Below are positions 1 to 8,094 of a stretch of DNA of 64,000 nucleotides, piece after piece. The position numbers and the translations under genes were made by a program. The stretch comes from Microtetraspora fusca (GTDB lineage: Bacteria; Actinomycetota; Actinomycetes; Streptosporangiales; Streptosporangiaceae), in the NCBI RefSeq assembly GCF_001570365.1, contig NZ_BBYK01000040.1, positions 1 through 64,000 on the forward strand. The letters are read 5' to 3'. Position 1 is the stretch's first letter. The number at the start of each line of letters is the position of its first letter. The notes under the pieces were generated by a model. That model saw nothing but the letters and a program-made list of their open reading frames with translations. It was not told the DNA's origin and ran no database searches.

Positions 1-55
1 ATGTTCGCATTTTACTAGCCCTTTGCCTAATCGGTAAGCGAAAGGAGAACGTCGT

Positions 56-153
56 GAGCGCTTCGCGCTCTGGGCTGTCCCGGCTCCGCCGGGCCACCCC
101 TTGTGGGGTCCGGATTCCTCCCGGCCCTGAAGGACCGGGCTTCCTCCGGAGGT
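56..153 (-). mobile_element. Remnant resembling an IS200/IS605-type right end / omegaRNA scaffold
   Basis: Five hairpins follow one another here: 56-70 (GAGCGC/GCGCTC), 79-93 (CCCGGC/GCCGGG), 96-109 (ACCCC/GGGGT), 120-139 (CCCGG/CCGGG with an inner CCT/AGG pairing) and the palindrome CCTCCGGAGG at 143-152. Read on the minus strand the order matches the 3' end of actinobacterial tnpB genes: a GGAAGCCCGG-type stem, a TTCAGGG loop, then CCGGGAGGAA. No tnpB or tnpA coding sequence is visible between it and the permease gene, so it looks like a solo end or scar. An AAAGGAG-like site (40-46) and a GTG at 54 lie just before it and may be the truncated start of another gene. The family assignment is from recognition only. 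Confidence 0.45.
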
Positions 154-222
154 TTCGGTGAGAGACCGAAGCGAACCCACCGGGAGTCACGCGGTCCGCG
201 CGCCGGCGATGGAGGAGGCACG

Positions 223-1023
223 GTGAACCTGTCGCGTACGGCACGGGCGGCGCTGTGGACGGCGCTGGTCCTGGGGCTCGGCGTCGTCTACGTCCCGCTG
301 GGCGTGGTGGTGCTGAACTCCTTCAACTCCGACCGGACGTTCGGGTGGCCGCCGCCGGGGTTCACGCTCCAGTGGTGGAGCGCGGCCTGGCGCTCCACCG
401 GCGTGCGCGACGCGCTGTGGACGTCGGTCCAGGCGGGCCTGGGCGCCACGGCGATCGCGCTCGTGCTGGGCACCATGGCGGCGTTCGCGGTGCAGCGCTA
501 CCGGTTCTTCGGCCGGGACACCGTGTCGCTGCTGATCGTGCTGCCGATCGCGCTGCCCGGCATCGTGACGGGCATCGCGCTGAGCAACACCTTCCACTCG
601 GTGCTCGGCGTCCCGCTCGGGCTGTTCACCGTGATCGTCGGCCACGCCACGTTCTGCGTCGTGACCGTCTTCAACAACGTGCTGGCGCGGCTGCGGCGGA
701 TGGGCCTGAACGTGGAGGAGGCGTCGGCCGACCTGGGCGCGGACACGTTCACGACGTTCCGCCTGGTCACGTTCCCGATGATGCGCTCGGCGCTGCTGGC
801 GGGCGGCCTGCTGGCGTTCGCGCTGTCGTTCGACGAGATCATCGTGACGACGTTCACCGCGGGCGCCGGAGTCAGGACGCTGCCGATCTGGATCTTCGAG
901 AACCTGTTCCGGCCCAACCAGGCCCCGGTGGTGAACGTGGTCGCCGCGGCGCTGGTGATCGTCTCGGTGGTGCCGATCTATTTCGCCCAGCGCCTGTCCG
1001 GCGGCGACCCCCAGACCCGTTGA
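223..1023 (+). CDS. ABC transporter permease, PotC-like (spermidine/putrescine type)
   Basis: This encodes 266 residues, close to the usual PotC length. It is an inner-membrane permease of the binding-protein-dependent importers for polyamines and related amines. About six hydrophobic segments are visible, starting with the N-terminal ALWTALVLGLGVVYVPLGVV helix. The cytoplasmic EAA loop that docks on the ATPase is recognisable near residues 165-185 (EEASADLGADTFTTFRLVTF). The GTG at 223 was chosen because GGAGGAGG lies 5 bases upstream; a reading frame extends further upstream but only through the hairpin array. No ATPase, second permease or binding protein is in the window. They may lie to the left, or the transporter may have been disrupted by the element at 56-153. 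Substrate is inferred from family only. Confidence 0.85.
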   Translation: MNLSRTARAALWTALVLGLGVVYVPLGVVVLNSFNSDRTFGWPPPGFTLQWWSAAWRSTGVRDALWTSVQAGLGATAIALVLGTMAAFAVQRYRFFGRDTVSLLIVLPIALPGIVTGIALSNTFHSVLGVPLGLFTVIVGHATFCVVTVFNNVLARLRRMGLNVEEASADLGADTFTTFRLVTFPMMRSALLAGGLLAFALSFDEIIVTTFTAGAGVRTLPIWIFENLFRPNQAPVVNVVAAALVIVSVVPIYFAQRLSGGDPQTR

Positions 1024-1039
1024 GCCCGGCCTCCTCCGC

Positions 1040-2860
1040 TCAGGAGCGGGTGGCCGAGGTCCAGGAGGCGTACAGGTCGGCGTAGACGCCGGGCTGGTCC
1101 ACCAGCTCGGCGTGCGGGCCGCGCTGGACGATCCGGCCGTGCTCGAAGACGATCACCTCGTCGGCTGCCTCGGCCGTCGAGAGGCGGTGCGCGATCGACA
1201 CGGCCGTACGCCCCCGGGTGATCCCGTCCAGGGCCCGCGCCAGCCGTACCTCGGTGGCCGGATCCACGGCGGAGGTGGCCTCGTCGAGGAGCAGCAGGTC
1301 GGGATCGGCGAGGTAGGCGCGAGCGAGGGCGACGAGCTGCCGCTCCCCCGCCGACAGGGACTCGCCGCGCTGGCCGACCGGGGTGTCGAGGCCGGCGGGC
1401 AACCCCTCCAGCCAGTCGGTGAGCCCGAGCTCGGTCAGCGCCAGCCGGATCTCCTCGGTGGTCGCGGACGACCGGCCGAAGCGGATGTTCTCCTCGAGGG
1501 TGGCGTCGAAGAGGAAACCGTCCTGGGGCACCATGACGATCCGCTCGCGCAGCGAGGAGAACCGCACGTCCCGCAGGTCGGCGCCGTCCACCAGGACCTG
1601 GCCGGACACCGGGTCCATGAGGCGGGTGAGCAGCTTGGCGAAGGTCGTCTTGCCCGAGCCGGTCTCGCCCACCACGGCGACGCGGGTGCGCGGCGGGATG
1701 TCCACCGTCACGTCGTGCAGGACGGGCGCGCCGCCCGGGTAGGAGAAGCCGACGCCCTCGAACGAGACGGAGATCGGGCCGCGCGGCAGCGTGACGCCGT
1801 TCTCCGGGTCGGCCACGTCGGCCGGGGAGTCGAGCACGCCGAGGACGCGCCGCCATCCGGCGATGGCGTTCTGCGCCTCGTTCAGGACCTCGGTGGCGGT
1901 CTGCAGCGGGCTGATGAACAGCGTGATCAGGAAGAGGAAGGCGACCAGCCGCCCGGCGCTGATCGCGCCGTCCAGGCCGAGCCGTACGCCGAGCAGGACC
2001 ACGCCGGCCAGGGCGATCGAGGCGACCAGCTCCGTGATCGGGAAGGTGAGGCCGACCGTCTTCTGCGCCCGGGTCTGCGCCTCGCGCTGGCCGTTCACCG
2101 CGGCGTCGATGCGCGCCGCGGTGCGGTCCTCCGAGCCGTACGCCCTGATCACGGCGCTGCCGACGACCGACTCGCTGACGGCGGCCAGCATGTCGCCGGT
2201 GCGCTCGCGGACGGCGGTGTAGCGCCGGGCCACCAGCCGCTGGAAGCGCGGCAGCAGGAACACCAGGGGGAGGAAGCAGGCCCACACCAGAAGCGTGAGC
2301 TGCCAGGAGTAGACGGCCATGACGACCGTCGCGATCACGAGCTGCCCGCCCGCGACGACGACCATCAGCCCGCCCCACTGCATGAACGTGCTGATCTGGT
2401 CCACGTCGCCGGTCACCCGGGAGACCATGGAGCCGCGCCGCTCGCTGTTCTGCGTGAGCACGGACAGGTCGTGCACGTGCCGGAACGCCTTGGTCCGCAG
2501 CGTGGCCAGGCCCGACTCGGTGGCCCGGTAGAGCCGGACGTTCATGAGGTAGCCGGCCAGGGCGGTCAGCACCACGGCGATCGCGCACAGCACGACGGCG
2601 TTCCTGATGAACGGCACGTCGGGCGCGTCGCCGCGCAGGCCGCGGTCGATGACCTGCTGCACCGCGATCGGCACGATGACCTTGCCGAGCGTGGCGAGCA
2701 CGGCGAGGACCATGGTGCCGCCCAGGCCGCGGCGGAACTCCGGCGACAGGCGCATGCCGTGCCGTATGGTCTCCAGGGCCGATCGCTCGGCCGCCCGTAT
2801 GCCGCCGGGCTCGTCGCCCTCCCGCTCGACGGCCTCTCGCTCCTGTGTCACGGCGGTCAC
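1040..2860 (-). CDS. ABC exporter half-transporter, canonical ATPase subunit
   Basis: A 606-residue type IV (exporter) half-transporter: an N-terminal six-helix transmembrane domain (about residues 50-330), then a nucleotide-binding domain. Visible motifs are Walker A GETGSGKTT, signature LSAGERQ, Walker B LLLLDEATS with the catalytic Glu, and the H-loop His in SIAHRLST. The GTG start at 2860 overlaps the TGA of the upstream gene as GTGA, so translation is coupled. The partner upstream has a degenerate ATPase site, so the two probably form a heterodimeric exporter of the BmrCD/TM287-288 kind, acting on drugs, lipids or peptides. The substrate cannot be told from sequence. The gene converges on the permease at 223-1023 with only 16 bases between stops. 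Confidence 0.92.
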   Translation of the reverse strand: MTAVTQEREAVEREGDEPGGIRAAERSALETIRHGMRLSPEFRRGLGGTMVLAVLATLGKVIVPIAVQQVIDRGLRGDAPDVPFIRNAVVLCAIAVVLTALAGYLMNVRLYRATESGLATLRTKAFRHVHDLSVLTQNSERRGSMVSRVTGDVDQISTFMQWGGLMVVVAGGQLVIATVVMAVYSWQLTLLVWACFLPLVFLLPRFQRLVARRYTAVRERTGDMLAAVSESVVGSAVIRAYGSEDRTAARIDAAVNGQREAQTRAQKTVGLTFPITELVASIALAGVVLLGVRLGLDGAISAGRLVAFLFLITLFISPLQTATEVLNEAQNAIAGWRRVLGVLDSPADVADPENGVTLPRGPISVSFEGVGFSYPGGAPVLHDVTVDIPPRTRVAVVGETGSGKTTFAKLLTRLMDPVSGQVLVDGADLRDVRFSSLRERIVMVPQDGFLFDATLEENIRFGRSSATTEEIRLALTELGLTDWLEGLPAGLDTPVGQRGESLSAGERQLVALARAYLADPDLLLLDEATSAVDPATEVRLARALDGITRGRTAVSIAHRLSTAEAADEVIVFEHGRIVQRGPHAELVDQPGVYADLYASWTSATRS

Positions 2861-4662
2861 GCCACGACCTCCTCGTCGCTGTCGATCGCGGCCCGCTCGG
2901 CCTCTTCCCTCTCGTACGCGGTGACGAGGACGCGGTAGCCCTCGCAGCGGCCGAGCAACTCCTCGTGGGTGCCCTGGTCGACCACGGCCCCGTGCTCCAG
3001 GTAGACGACCTCGTCGGCCAGCGCGATGGTCGCCATCCGGTACGCCACGACGACCACCGTGGAGCGGGCCGAGCCCTCGCGCAGGCCGTGCAGGATGCGC
3101 TTCTCGACCTGCGGGTCCACGCTGGAGGTGGCGTCGTCGAGGATGAGCAGGCGGGGCTCGCGGACCAGCGCACGGGCGAGGGCGACGCGCTGCCGCTGCC
3201 CGCCGGACAGCGTGGCCCCACGCTCGCCGACGTGCGTGTCGAGTCCCCCGGGGAGCGCGGCGATGAAGCCGTCCGCCTGGGCGAGCCGCAGCGCCGCCCA
3301 GACCCGCTCGTCGGGGATGTCCCGGCCGAGCGTGATGTTGCCGCGCACGCTGTCGTCGAAGAGGAACGTCTGCTGGAGGACGAGCGCGACCGACCCGCTC
3401 ACCTCGCCGCGCGCCGCGTCGCGCAGGTCGGTGCCGTCCACCCGCACCGCGCCCCGGTCGGGGTCGATCAGGCGGCCGAGGAGCTGGGTGAGCGTGGACT
3501 TGCCCGCCCCCGTCGGGCCGACGATCGCGACGGTCCTTCCCGGCGCGACGTCGAAGCCGACCTCGCGCAGCACCGGGGCCTGCGGGTCGTAGCCGTAGGT
3601 GACCCCGCTCACCCCGATCTCGGCCGGACCGTCGCCGTCCAGCCTGGCGGTGCCGTACTCCATGGAGCCGGTGGCGTCGAGCACGTCCTGGACGCGCGTC
3701 CAGCCGACGACGCTGCGCGGCAGCTCGGCGAGCACCCAGCCGAGCGCGCGGATCGGGAAGGCGAGCAGCGTGAACAGGTAGGCGACCTGGATCAGCTCGC
3801 CCGCGACCATGCCGCCGCTCTCCAGCCGGAGCGAGCCGACGAGGAGCACGGCGAGCACGCCGAGGGTGGGCAGGGCCTCCAGCATGGGGTCGAACAGGCC
3901 GCGCACCTTGCCGACGGCGATGTTCGCGTCGCGCAGTTCGTCGGCCTTGGCGCGGAACCTGGTGGTCTCGGCGTCCTCCCGGCCGAGGGTCTTGACGACG
4001 AGGGCGCCGTCGAAGCTCTCGTGCGCGATCTCGCTGACCTCGGCGCGAAGCTGCTGCGCCCGGGTCGCCAGCGGGGACAGTCTGCGCTGGTAGACCAGGT
4101 TGAGCACCGCGATGGCCGGAAATATCAGGAAACCGACGATGGCGAGGACCGGGTCCGTCAGGAGGATCGCCACGGCGGCCGTCACCAGCATCACGACGAC
4201 GCCGACGGCCATGGGCAGCGGCGCGAGCGGCGACCAGGCGGCCTCGGCGTCGGAGCTGGCGTTGGAGAGGAGCTGGCCGGTGGGATGCCGGTGGTGCCAG
4301 GCGAGCGGGAGCCGCAGGTACTGCCGGGTGACCGCGCGCCGCGACGTGGCCTGCATGCGGTACTGCATGATGCCGGCCAGGATGCGCCGCCCCATGATGC
4401 CGAGCGCCTTGAACAGCGCGACCCCGACGATCAGCAGCGCGGCGGTCGCCAGGGCGCCGGCGCTCGTCCGGCCCTCGTGGAAGGCGGGCAGCACGACCTG
4501 GTCGGTGGCCCGGCCGAGCGCCCAGGAGGAGGCGACGGTCATCACGCCGTACAGGCCGCTGGAGAGCACGGCGGCGGTGAAGACGCGCGGCTCCGTCTTG
4601 ATGGCGACACCGATGACCTTGAGACCCTGACGCATGACGGCGGTTGACACCTTGGACGGCAC
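2857..4662 (-). CDS. ABC exporter half-transporter with degenerate ATPase site
   Basis: A 601-residue exporter half: transmembrane domain (about residues 20-320) plus ATPase domain. Walker A (GPTGAGKST) and signature (LSGGQRQ) are intact. The Walker B catalytic position reads LLILDDATS (Asp instead of Glu), and the H-loop reads VAYRMAT (Tyr instead of His). This is the usual signature of the degenerate half of a heterodimeric exporter. Its partner is the next gene, coupled by a 4-base GTGA overlap. The GTG at 4662 is preferred over an ATG 30 codons upstream because an AGGA-type ribosome site lies about 8 bases before it, and the protein then starts at the usual place before helix 1. It diverges from the gene at 4909. 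Confidence 0.9.
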   Translation of the reverse strand: MPSKVSTAVMRQGLKVIGVAIKTEPRVFTAAVLSSGLYGVMTVASSWALGRATDQVVLPAFHEGRTSAGALATAALLIVGVALFKALGIMGRRILAGIMQYRMQATSRRAVTRQYLRLPLAWHHRHPTGQLLSNASSDAEAAWSPLAPLPMAVGVVVMLVTAAVAILLTDPVLAIVGFLIFPAIAVLNLVYQRRLSPLATRAQQLRAEVSEIAHESFDGALVVKTLGREDAETTRFRAKADELRDANIAVGKVRGLFDPMLEALPTLGVLAVLLVGSLRLESGGMVAGELIQVAYLFTLLAFPIRALGWVLAELPRSVVGWTRVQDVLDATGSMEYGTARLDGDGPAEIGVSGVTYGYDPQAPVLREVGFDVAPGRTVAIVGPTGAGKSTLTQLLGRLIDPDRGAVRVDGTDLRDAARGEVSGSVALVLQQTFLFDDSVRGNITLGRDIPDERVWAALRLAQADGFIAALPGGLDTHVGERGATLSGGQRQRVALARALVREPRLLILDDATSSVDPQVEKRILHGLREGSARSTVVVVAYRMATIALADEVVYLEHGAVVDQGTHEELLGRCEGYRVLVTAYEREEAERAAIDSDEEVVA

Positions 4663-4850
4663 GCGGTGGGTCCTCTCGATCGTGGCGGCGCGGTACGACC
4701 GGCTCGCCCTACTGCTGTTTCCGGCCGGTATGCGGTCTTCCCGGACGGGCATCCGAGACGTTACCCGCCTTCGCGGCGCCCCGTATCCGTCCCCGGACCG
4801 ACACCTTCCCAGGCATTTGGTCCTAGATACTCCTTATCATCCTGATCAAT

Positions 4851-4862
4851 CGGAATATTCCG
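4851..4862. promoter_or_regulatory. 12-bp perfect palindrome in the divergent intergenic region
   Basis: CGGAATATTCCG is a perfect palindrome in the 246-bp AT-richer gap between the divergent exporter operon and the TIGR03085 gene. Its position about 50 bases before the GTG at 4909 would suit an operator acting on one or both promoters. No regulator gene is adjacent. The functional role is inference. Confidence 0.3.
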
Positions 4863-4895
4863 GGCGGCGCGATGATCCCTGTCGTCCGGCGGGAC

Positions 4896-4901
4896 TAGGC
4901 T
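4896..4901 (+). promoter_or_regulatory. -10 box TAGGCT of a leaderless transcript
   Basis: TAGGCT ends 7 bases before the GTG at 4909 and no Shine-Dalgarno sequence is present. The predicted transcription start falls on or next to the first base of the start codon, giving a leaderless mRNA. Confidence 0.5.
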
Positions 4902-4908
4902 CGGGGCC

Positions 4909-5544
4909 GTGACCCACTCCCGCTCCGAACGTGCCGCGCTCTGCGACCTGCTGGACGACCTCGGCCCCGACGCGCCGACGCTCTGCGCGGGCTGGACGAC
5001 CGCCGACCTCGCCGCCCACCTCGTGGTGCGTGAGCGCCGTCCGGACGCGCTCCCCGGCATCGGGATCGGCGCGCTCGCGCCGTACACCGCGTCCGTGCAG
5101 GAGCGGTTCAAGGCCCGCCACTCCTACCCCGAGCTGGTCGACCTCGTACGGCAGGGCCCCCCGAGGTGGACGCCGTACGGCCTGGTCCCGGGGATCGACG
5201 AGCTGGTCAACACGGTGGAGATGTTCGTCCACCACGAGGACGTCCGCAGGGCGCGCCCGGACTGGGAGCCCAGGGAGCTGCCCGCCGGCCTGGACGACGT
5301 GCTGTGGCAGCGGCTGCGCTCGATGGCCCGGCTGTTCTTCCGCGGGTCGCCGGTGGGCGTGGTGCTGCGCCGTACGAACGGGGAGAAGGCCGCGGGCCGC
5401 ATGGCCGAGCCGGCCGTCGTGGCGGTCGGTGACGCGCAGGAGCTGATGTTGCTGGCCTTCGGCCGCCAGGCGCACGCCCGGGTGTCCTACGAGGGCGACA
5501 CCGCCGCCGTGACCCTGCTCCGTGAGGCGCGGCTCGGCATGTGA
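4909..5544 (+). CDS. TIGR03085 family metal-binding protein
   Basis: A 211-residue soluble protein of the actinobacterial TIGR03085 group, related to the DinB/mycothiol-dependent maleylpyruvate isomerase fold. The N-terminal helix pair carries LCAGWTTADLAAHLVVRER with the first putative metal ligand His37. A second cluster, NTVEMFVHHEDVRRA, contains His108 and His109. These fit a three-His metal site as in DinB-like thiol transferases. No catalytic activity has been fixed for this family to my knowledge, so mycothiol-dependent chemistry is inference. The GTG start has TAGGCT 7 bases upstream and no ribosome site. It is a single-gene unit between the divergent exporter operon and the small genes at 5707. 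Confidence 0.85.
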   Translation: MTHSRSERAALCDLLDDLGPDAPTLCAGWTTADLAAHLVVRERRPDALPGIGIGALAPYTASVQERFKARHSYPELVDLVRQGPPRWTPYGLVPGIDELVNTVEMFVHHEDVRRARPDWEPRELPAGLDDVLWQRLRSMARLFFRGSPVGVVLRRTNGEKAAGRMAEPAVVAVGDAQELMLLAFGRQAHARVSYEGDTAAVTLLREARLGM

Positions 5545-5609
5545 CCCGAGACCGGGGCCTTCCGCCCTGCCCCTCCGATATCCGGGGACTCCTCACGAAA
5601 CACGCACAT

Positions 5610-5675
5610 ATCACGACGTGATGCGGCAGCATGAGGGCCAGCGATCGGAGAAGAAAGGAGGGCGGCGCCCCCTCC
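5610..5675 (+). promoter_or_regulatory. Inverted repeat and SD-sequestering hairpin before the small-protein genes
   Basis: ATCACGACGTGAT (5610-5622) is a 6+1+6 inverted repeat that could be an operator. Downstream, GGAGGG (5657-5662) pairs perfectly with CCCTCC (5670-5675) over a 7-base loop. That hairpin includes the only Shine-Dalgarno-like sequence before the gene at 5707, but it lies about 45 bases from that ATG. A regulatory role is inference. Confidence 0.25.
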
Positions 5676-5706
5676 CCCGCCACGTCGGGGCCGCGCCGTA
5701 GCTCTG

Positions 5707-5871
5707 ATGAACGTGAAGAAGCTCCTGACCTACGCCGCGATCGCTTTCGTGGCCTTCTACCTGTTCACCCAGCCCAGGGGGGCCGCCGCCGCGGTCCGGG
5801 GGGTGTTCGACAGCATCGGGACCGGAGCCGAGCGGCTGTCGGCGTTCTTCACGTCTCTGTTTTCTGGCTGA
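5707..5871 (+). CDS. Tiny single-pass membrane protein, first of a tandem pair
   Basis: This encodes 54 residues. MNVKK is followed by a hydrophobic segment (about residues 6-20, LLTYAAIAFVAFYLF), then TQPRGAAAAV and an amphipathic C-terminal helix with VFDSIGTGAERLSAFFTSLF. The paralogue at 5973 shares the plan VKKxLTYAAIAFVxFYLxxQP...VFDxxxTGAxRLxxFFTxx, so selection on the protein is credible. Likely topology is a short positive N-terminus in the cytosol and a C-terminal amphipathic helix along the membrane. No good ribosome site precedes the ATG. Similar 50-residue proteins occur in other actinomycetes from memory, but I know no assigned function. Confidence 0.7.
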   Translation: MNVKKLLTYAAIAFVAFYLFTQPRGAAAAVRGVFDSIGTGAERLSAFFTSLFSG

Positions 5872-5912
5872 AGAGTTAGCCCCCGGAAGGGCCTCCTGGC
5901 CTCCTGGCTAGT

Positions 5913-5918
5913 TATGAT
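5913..5918 (+). promoter_or_regulatory. Candidate -10 box TATGAT
   Basis: A near-consensus TATGAT lies between the two small-protein genes, 54 bases before the ATG at 5973. It suggests that the second gene has its own promoter. No convincing -35 is seen 16 to 18 bases upstream. Confidence 0.35.
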
Positions 5919-5972
5919 CATTCCCGTCGCTGGGTATGTACCGCCGGGAAACTGACTGCAGGAGGCCCCCCT

Positions 5973-6134
5973 ATGCAGGTCAAGAAGGTTCTTACGTACG
6001 CGGCCATCGCGTTCGTGGTCTTCTACCTCTACAGCCAGCCAGCCGCCGCCGCAGGCGCCGTGAAGGGTGTGTTCGACACGGTGAATACGGGAGCGAGTCG
6101 ATTGGCGACGTTCTTCACGACAGTTCTGGGGTGA
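5973..6134 (+). CDS. Tiny single-pass membrane protein, second of a tandem pair
   Basis: This encodes 53 residues, clearly paralogous to the gene at 5707: MQVKK, hydrophobic LTYAAIAFVVFYLY, then SQPAAAAGAV and VFDTVNTGASRLATFFTTVLG. GGAGG sits about 8 bases before the ATG, a good start signal. One transmembrane helix and a short amphipathic tail are predicted. Conservation between the copies is strongest in the basic N-terminus, the helix, the QP turn and the VFD...TGA.RL..FFT tail. The stop codon is inside a 7-bp hairpin (6131-6147). Function unknown. Tandem duplication suggests hetero-oligomers or dosage, but that is speculation. Confidence 0.75.
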   Translation: MQVKKVLTYAAIAFVVFYLYSQPAAAAGAVKGVFDTVNTGASRLATFFTTVLG

Positions 6135-6178
6135 GGTAGGACCTCACGGTGATACCCGGCCACGACAGTGCGGCCGGG
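6131..6178 (+). terminator. Two hairpins after the small-protein pair
   Basis: GTGAGGT/ACCTCAC (6131-6147, 3-base loop) covers the stop codon of the second small gene. CCCGGCC/GGCCGGG (6155-6178, 10-base loop) follows. There is no U-run, as is common in actinomycetes. The remaining gap up to 6446 (about 310 bases from the stop) shows no gene or other structure that I can support. Confidence 0.45.
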
Positions 6179-6446
6179 ACGGCGCGGCCGGATTCCTCCG
6201 GCGGCGCCTCCGCCTGCGGTGATTCCGCGGCGACGCTCACGGGATCGCCCGTGCGCGAGGGTGTTTCGTCGTGCCCGCTCCGTGGTCGTCGGTTCTCTCA
6301 TCGGCTCGTCGGCGCTGGCTCCCCCGGCACGGTTTCCCACGTGCCCAACCGGCCCGAGAAGGTCGCCGCCGCGACCCGCGCGGATCGAGGCGGCGCTCCG
6401 CGAGCCCACCCGCCGGCCGTCCGGCCGGCGGTGTGACACTGGACGA

Positions 6447-7295
6447 ATGACCTCTGATCTCATCGCTGTGACCGGGGCGACCGGTCAGCTCGGGCGGCGC
6501 GTGGCGCACCGCCTCGCCGTCGCCGGCGTGGACCAGCGCCTCGTCGTCCGCGACACGTCCCGCGCGCCGGACCTGCCCGGCGCCCACGCGGTCGCCGCGG
6601 CGTACGAGGACGCGGCCGCGCTGCGGGCCGCGCTCGACGAGGTGCAGACGCTGTTGCTGGTCTCCGCCACGGAGACGGCCGGCCGGGTGGCGCTGCACAC
6701 CTCGGCCGTCGACGCCGCGCTCGACGCGGGGGTGTCCAGGATCGTGTACATCTCGTTCCTCGGCGCCGCTCCTGACGCGACCTTCACGTTCGCCCGCGAC
6801 CATTGGCACACCGAGCGGCACATCAGGGAGAGCGGCGTCAGGTTCACGTTCCTGCGCAACAGCCTCTACATGGACCTGGTGCCGTACTTCGCCGGAGAGG
6901 ACGGCGTCATCCGGGGCCCGGCCGGGCAGGGCCGGGTCGGCATGGTGGCGCGCGACGACATCGCCGACGTGGCCGCCGTCGTCCTGCGCGAGCACGGGCA
7001 CGACGGCGTGACGTACGACGTGACCGGGCCGCGGGCGCTGACGATGGCCGAGGCGGCGGAGACCATCACCCGGGTCACCGGCAGGCCGACCCGCTACCAC
7101 GCCGAGACGATCGAGGAGGCGTACGCCTCCCGGGCCCGCTACGGCGCGCCCGAGTGGGAGGTGGCGGGCTGGGTGACGTCGTACGCCGCGATCGCGGCCG
7201 GAGATCTGGACGTCGTCACCGACACCGTGGGGAAGATCGCCGGCCATCCGCCGATGAGCTTCGCCGAATACCTGCGCACGACCTCGGCCGTCTGA
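6447..7295 (+). CDS. NmrA/QorB-like NAD(P)-binding atypical SDR
   Basis: This encodes 282 residues with an N-terminal Rossmann nucleotide site VTGATGQLGRRV (about residues 7-18). The protein follows the atypical SDR pattern of NmrA, HSCARG and the QorB (YtfG) quinone reductase group. The YISFLGA segment is present, but the classical YxxxK catalytic pair is not. It could reduce quinones or act as a redox sensor; sequence does not decide. There is no ribosome site before the ATG. GACACT ends 6 bases upstream, so a leaderless mRNA is possible. It converges on hisF, from which an 11-bp hairpin (7279-7309) separates it. Confidence 0.85.
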   Translation: MTSDLIAVTGATGQLGRRVAHRLAVAGVDQRLVVRDTSRAPDLPGAHAVAAAYEDAAALRAALDEVQTLLLVSATETAGRVALHTSAVDAALDAGVSRIVYISFLGAAPDATFTFARDHWHTERHIRESGVRFTFLRNSLYMDLVPYFAGEDGVIRGPAGQGRVGMVARDDIADVAAVVLREHGHDGVTYDVTGPRALTMAEAAETITRVTGRPTRYHAETIEEAYASRARYGAPEWEVAGWVTSYAAIAAGDLDVVTDTVGKIAGHPPMSFAEYLRTTSAV

Positions 7296-7309
7296 CCGGG
7301 CCGAGGTCG
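7279..7309. terminator. Bidirectional hairpin between the SDR gene and hisF
   Basis: An 11-bp perfect stem (CGACCTCGGCC with GGCCGAGGTCG) with a 9-base loop spans the stop codon of the SDR gene and sits 15 bases from the hisF stop. It would work for both convergent transcripts. Confidence 0.6.
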
Positions 7310-7323
7310 CGCACCGGGTTCAC

Positions 7324-8094
7324 CTAACGCACGGGATGGCCGGCCGCGCGGAGGGCGTCCTTCACTTGGGCGATCTTCAGCTCGCCGAAGTGGAAGACAC
7401 TCGCCGCGAGCACGGCGTCGGCGCCCGCCTCGATGGCGGGCGCGAAGTGCTCCAGCTTCCCCGCGCCGCCCGAGGCGATCACCGGGACGGTGACCGCGGC
7501 GCGTACGGCGCGGAGCATCTCCAGGTCGTAGCCGTCCTTGGTGCCGTCGCCGTCCATGGAGTTGAGCAGGATCTCCCCCACGCCGAGCTCCTGCGCGCGG
7601 CGCGCCCACTCGACCGCGTCGATGCCGGTGCCGCGGCGACCGCCGTGCGTGGTCACCTCGAAGCCGGAGGGGGTGGGCGGCCCGTCCACGACGCGGCGGG
7701 CGTCCACCGACAGCACGACGCACTGGGCGCCGAAGCGCCGGGACGCCTCGGTCAGCAGCTCGGGCCGGGCGATGGCGGCGGTGTTGATCCCCACCTTGTC
7801 GGCGCCCGCGCGCAGCAGCCGGTCCACATCCTCGACCGTGCGCACGCCGCCGCCGACGGTCAGCGGGATGAAGACCTGCTCGGCGGTGCGGCGCACCACG
7901 TCGAGCATGGTCTCGCGGCCGCCCGAGGAGGCGGTGATGTCGAGGAAGGTCAGCTCGTCGGCGCCCTCGGCGTCGTAGCGGCGGGCCAGCTCGACCGGGT
8001 CGCCCGCGTCGCGCAGGTTCTCGAAGTTGACGCCCTTGACCACCCGCCCGGCGTCCACGTCCAGGCAGGGGATGACGCGTACCGCCACCGTCAC
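7324..8094 (-). CDS. hisF: Imidazole glycerol phosphate synthase cyclase subunit
   Basis: A 256-residue (beta/alpha)8 barrel that takes ammonia from HisH and turns PRFAR into imidazole glycerol phosphate plus AICAR. The N-terminal [18 protein letters not shown] holds the first catalytic Asp (Asp12). The second is in the [10 protein letters not shown] strand, and the phosphate loops GGGV and SGGAGK are visible. It is the last gene of the leftward his operon. The GTG start overlaps the ridA stop as GTGA. The partner hisH is upstream, separated by priA and ridA. hisI and hisE are not in the window. Length and motifs are normal. Confidence 0.97.
   Translation of the reverse strand: MTVAVRVIPCLDVDAGRVVKGVNFENLRDAGDPVELARRYDAEGADELTFLDITASSGGRETMLDVVRRTAEQVFIPLTVGGGVRTVEDVDRLLRAGADKVGINTAAIARPELLTEASRRFGAQCVVLSVDARRVVDGPPTPSGFEVTTHGGRRGTGIDAVEWARRAQELGVGEILLNSMDGDGTKDGYDLEMLRAVRAAVTVPVIASGGAGKLEHFAPAIEAGADAVLAASVFHFGELKIAQVKDALRAAGHPVR

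Noticed and set aside
79-139. CRISPR-like repeats at the left end
   Set aside because: The hairpins differ in sequence and there are no equal spacers.
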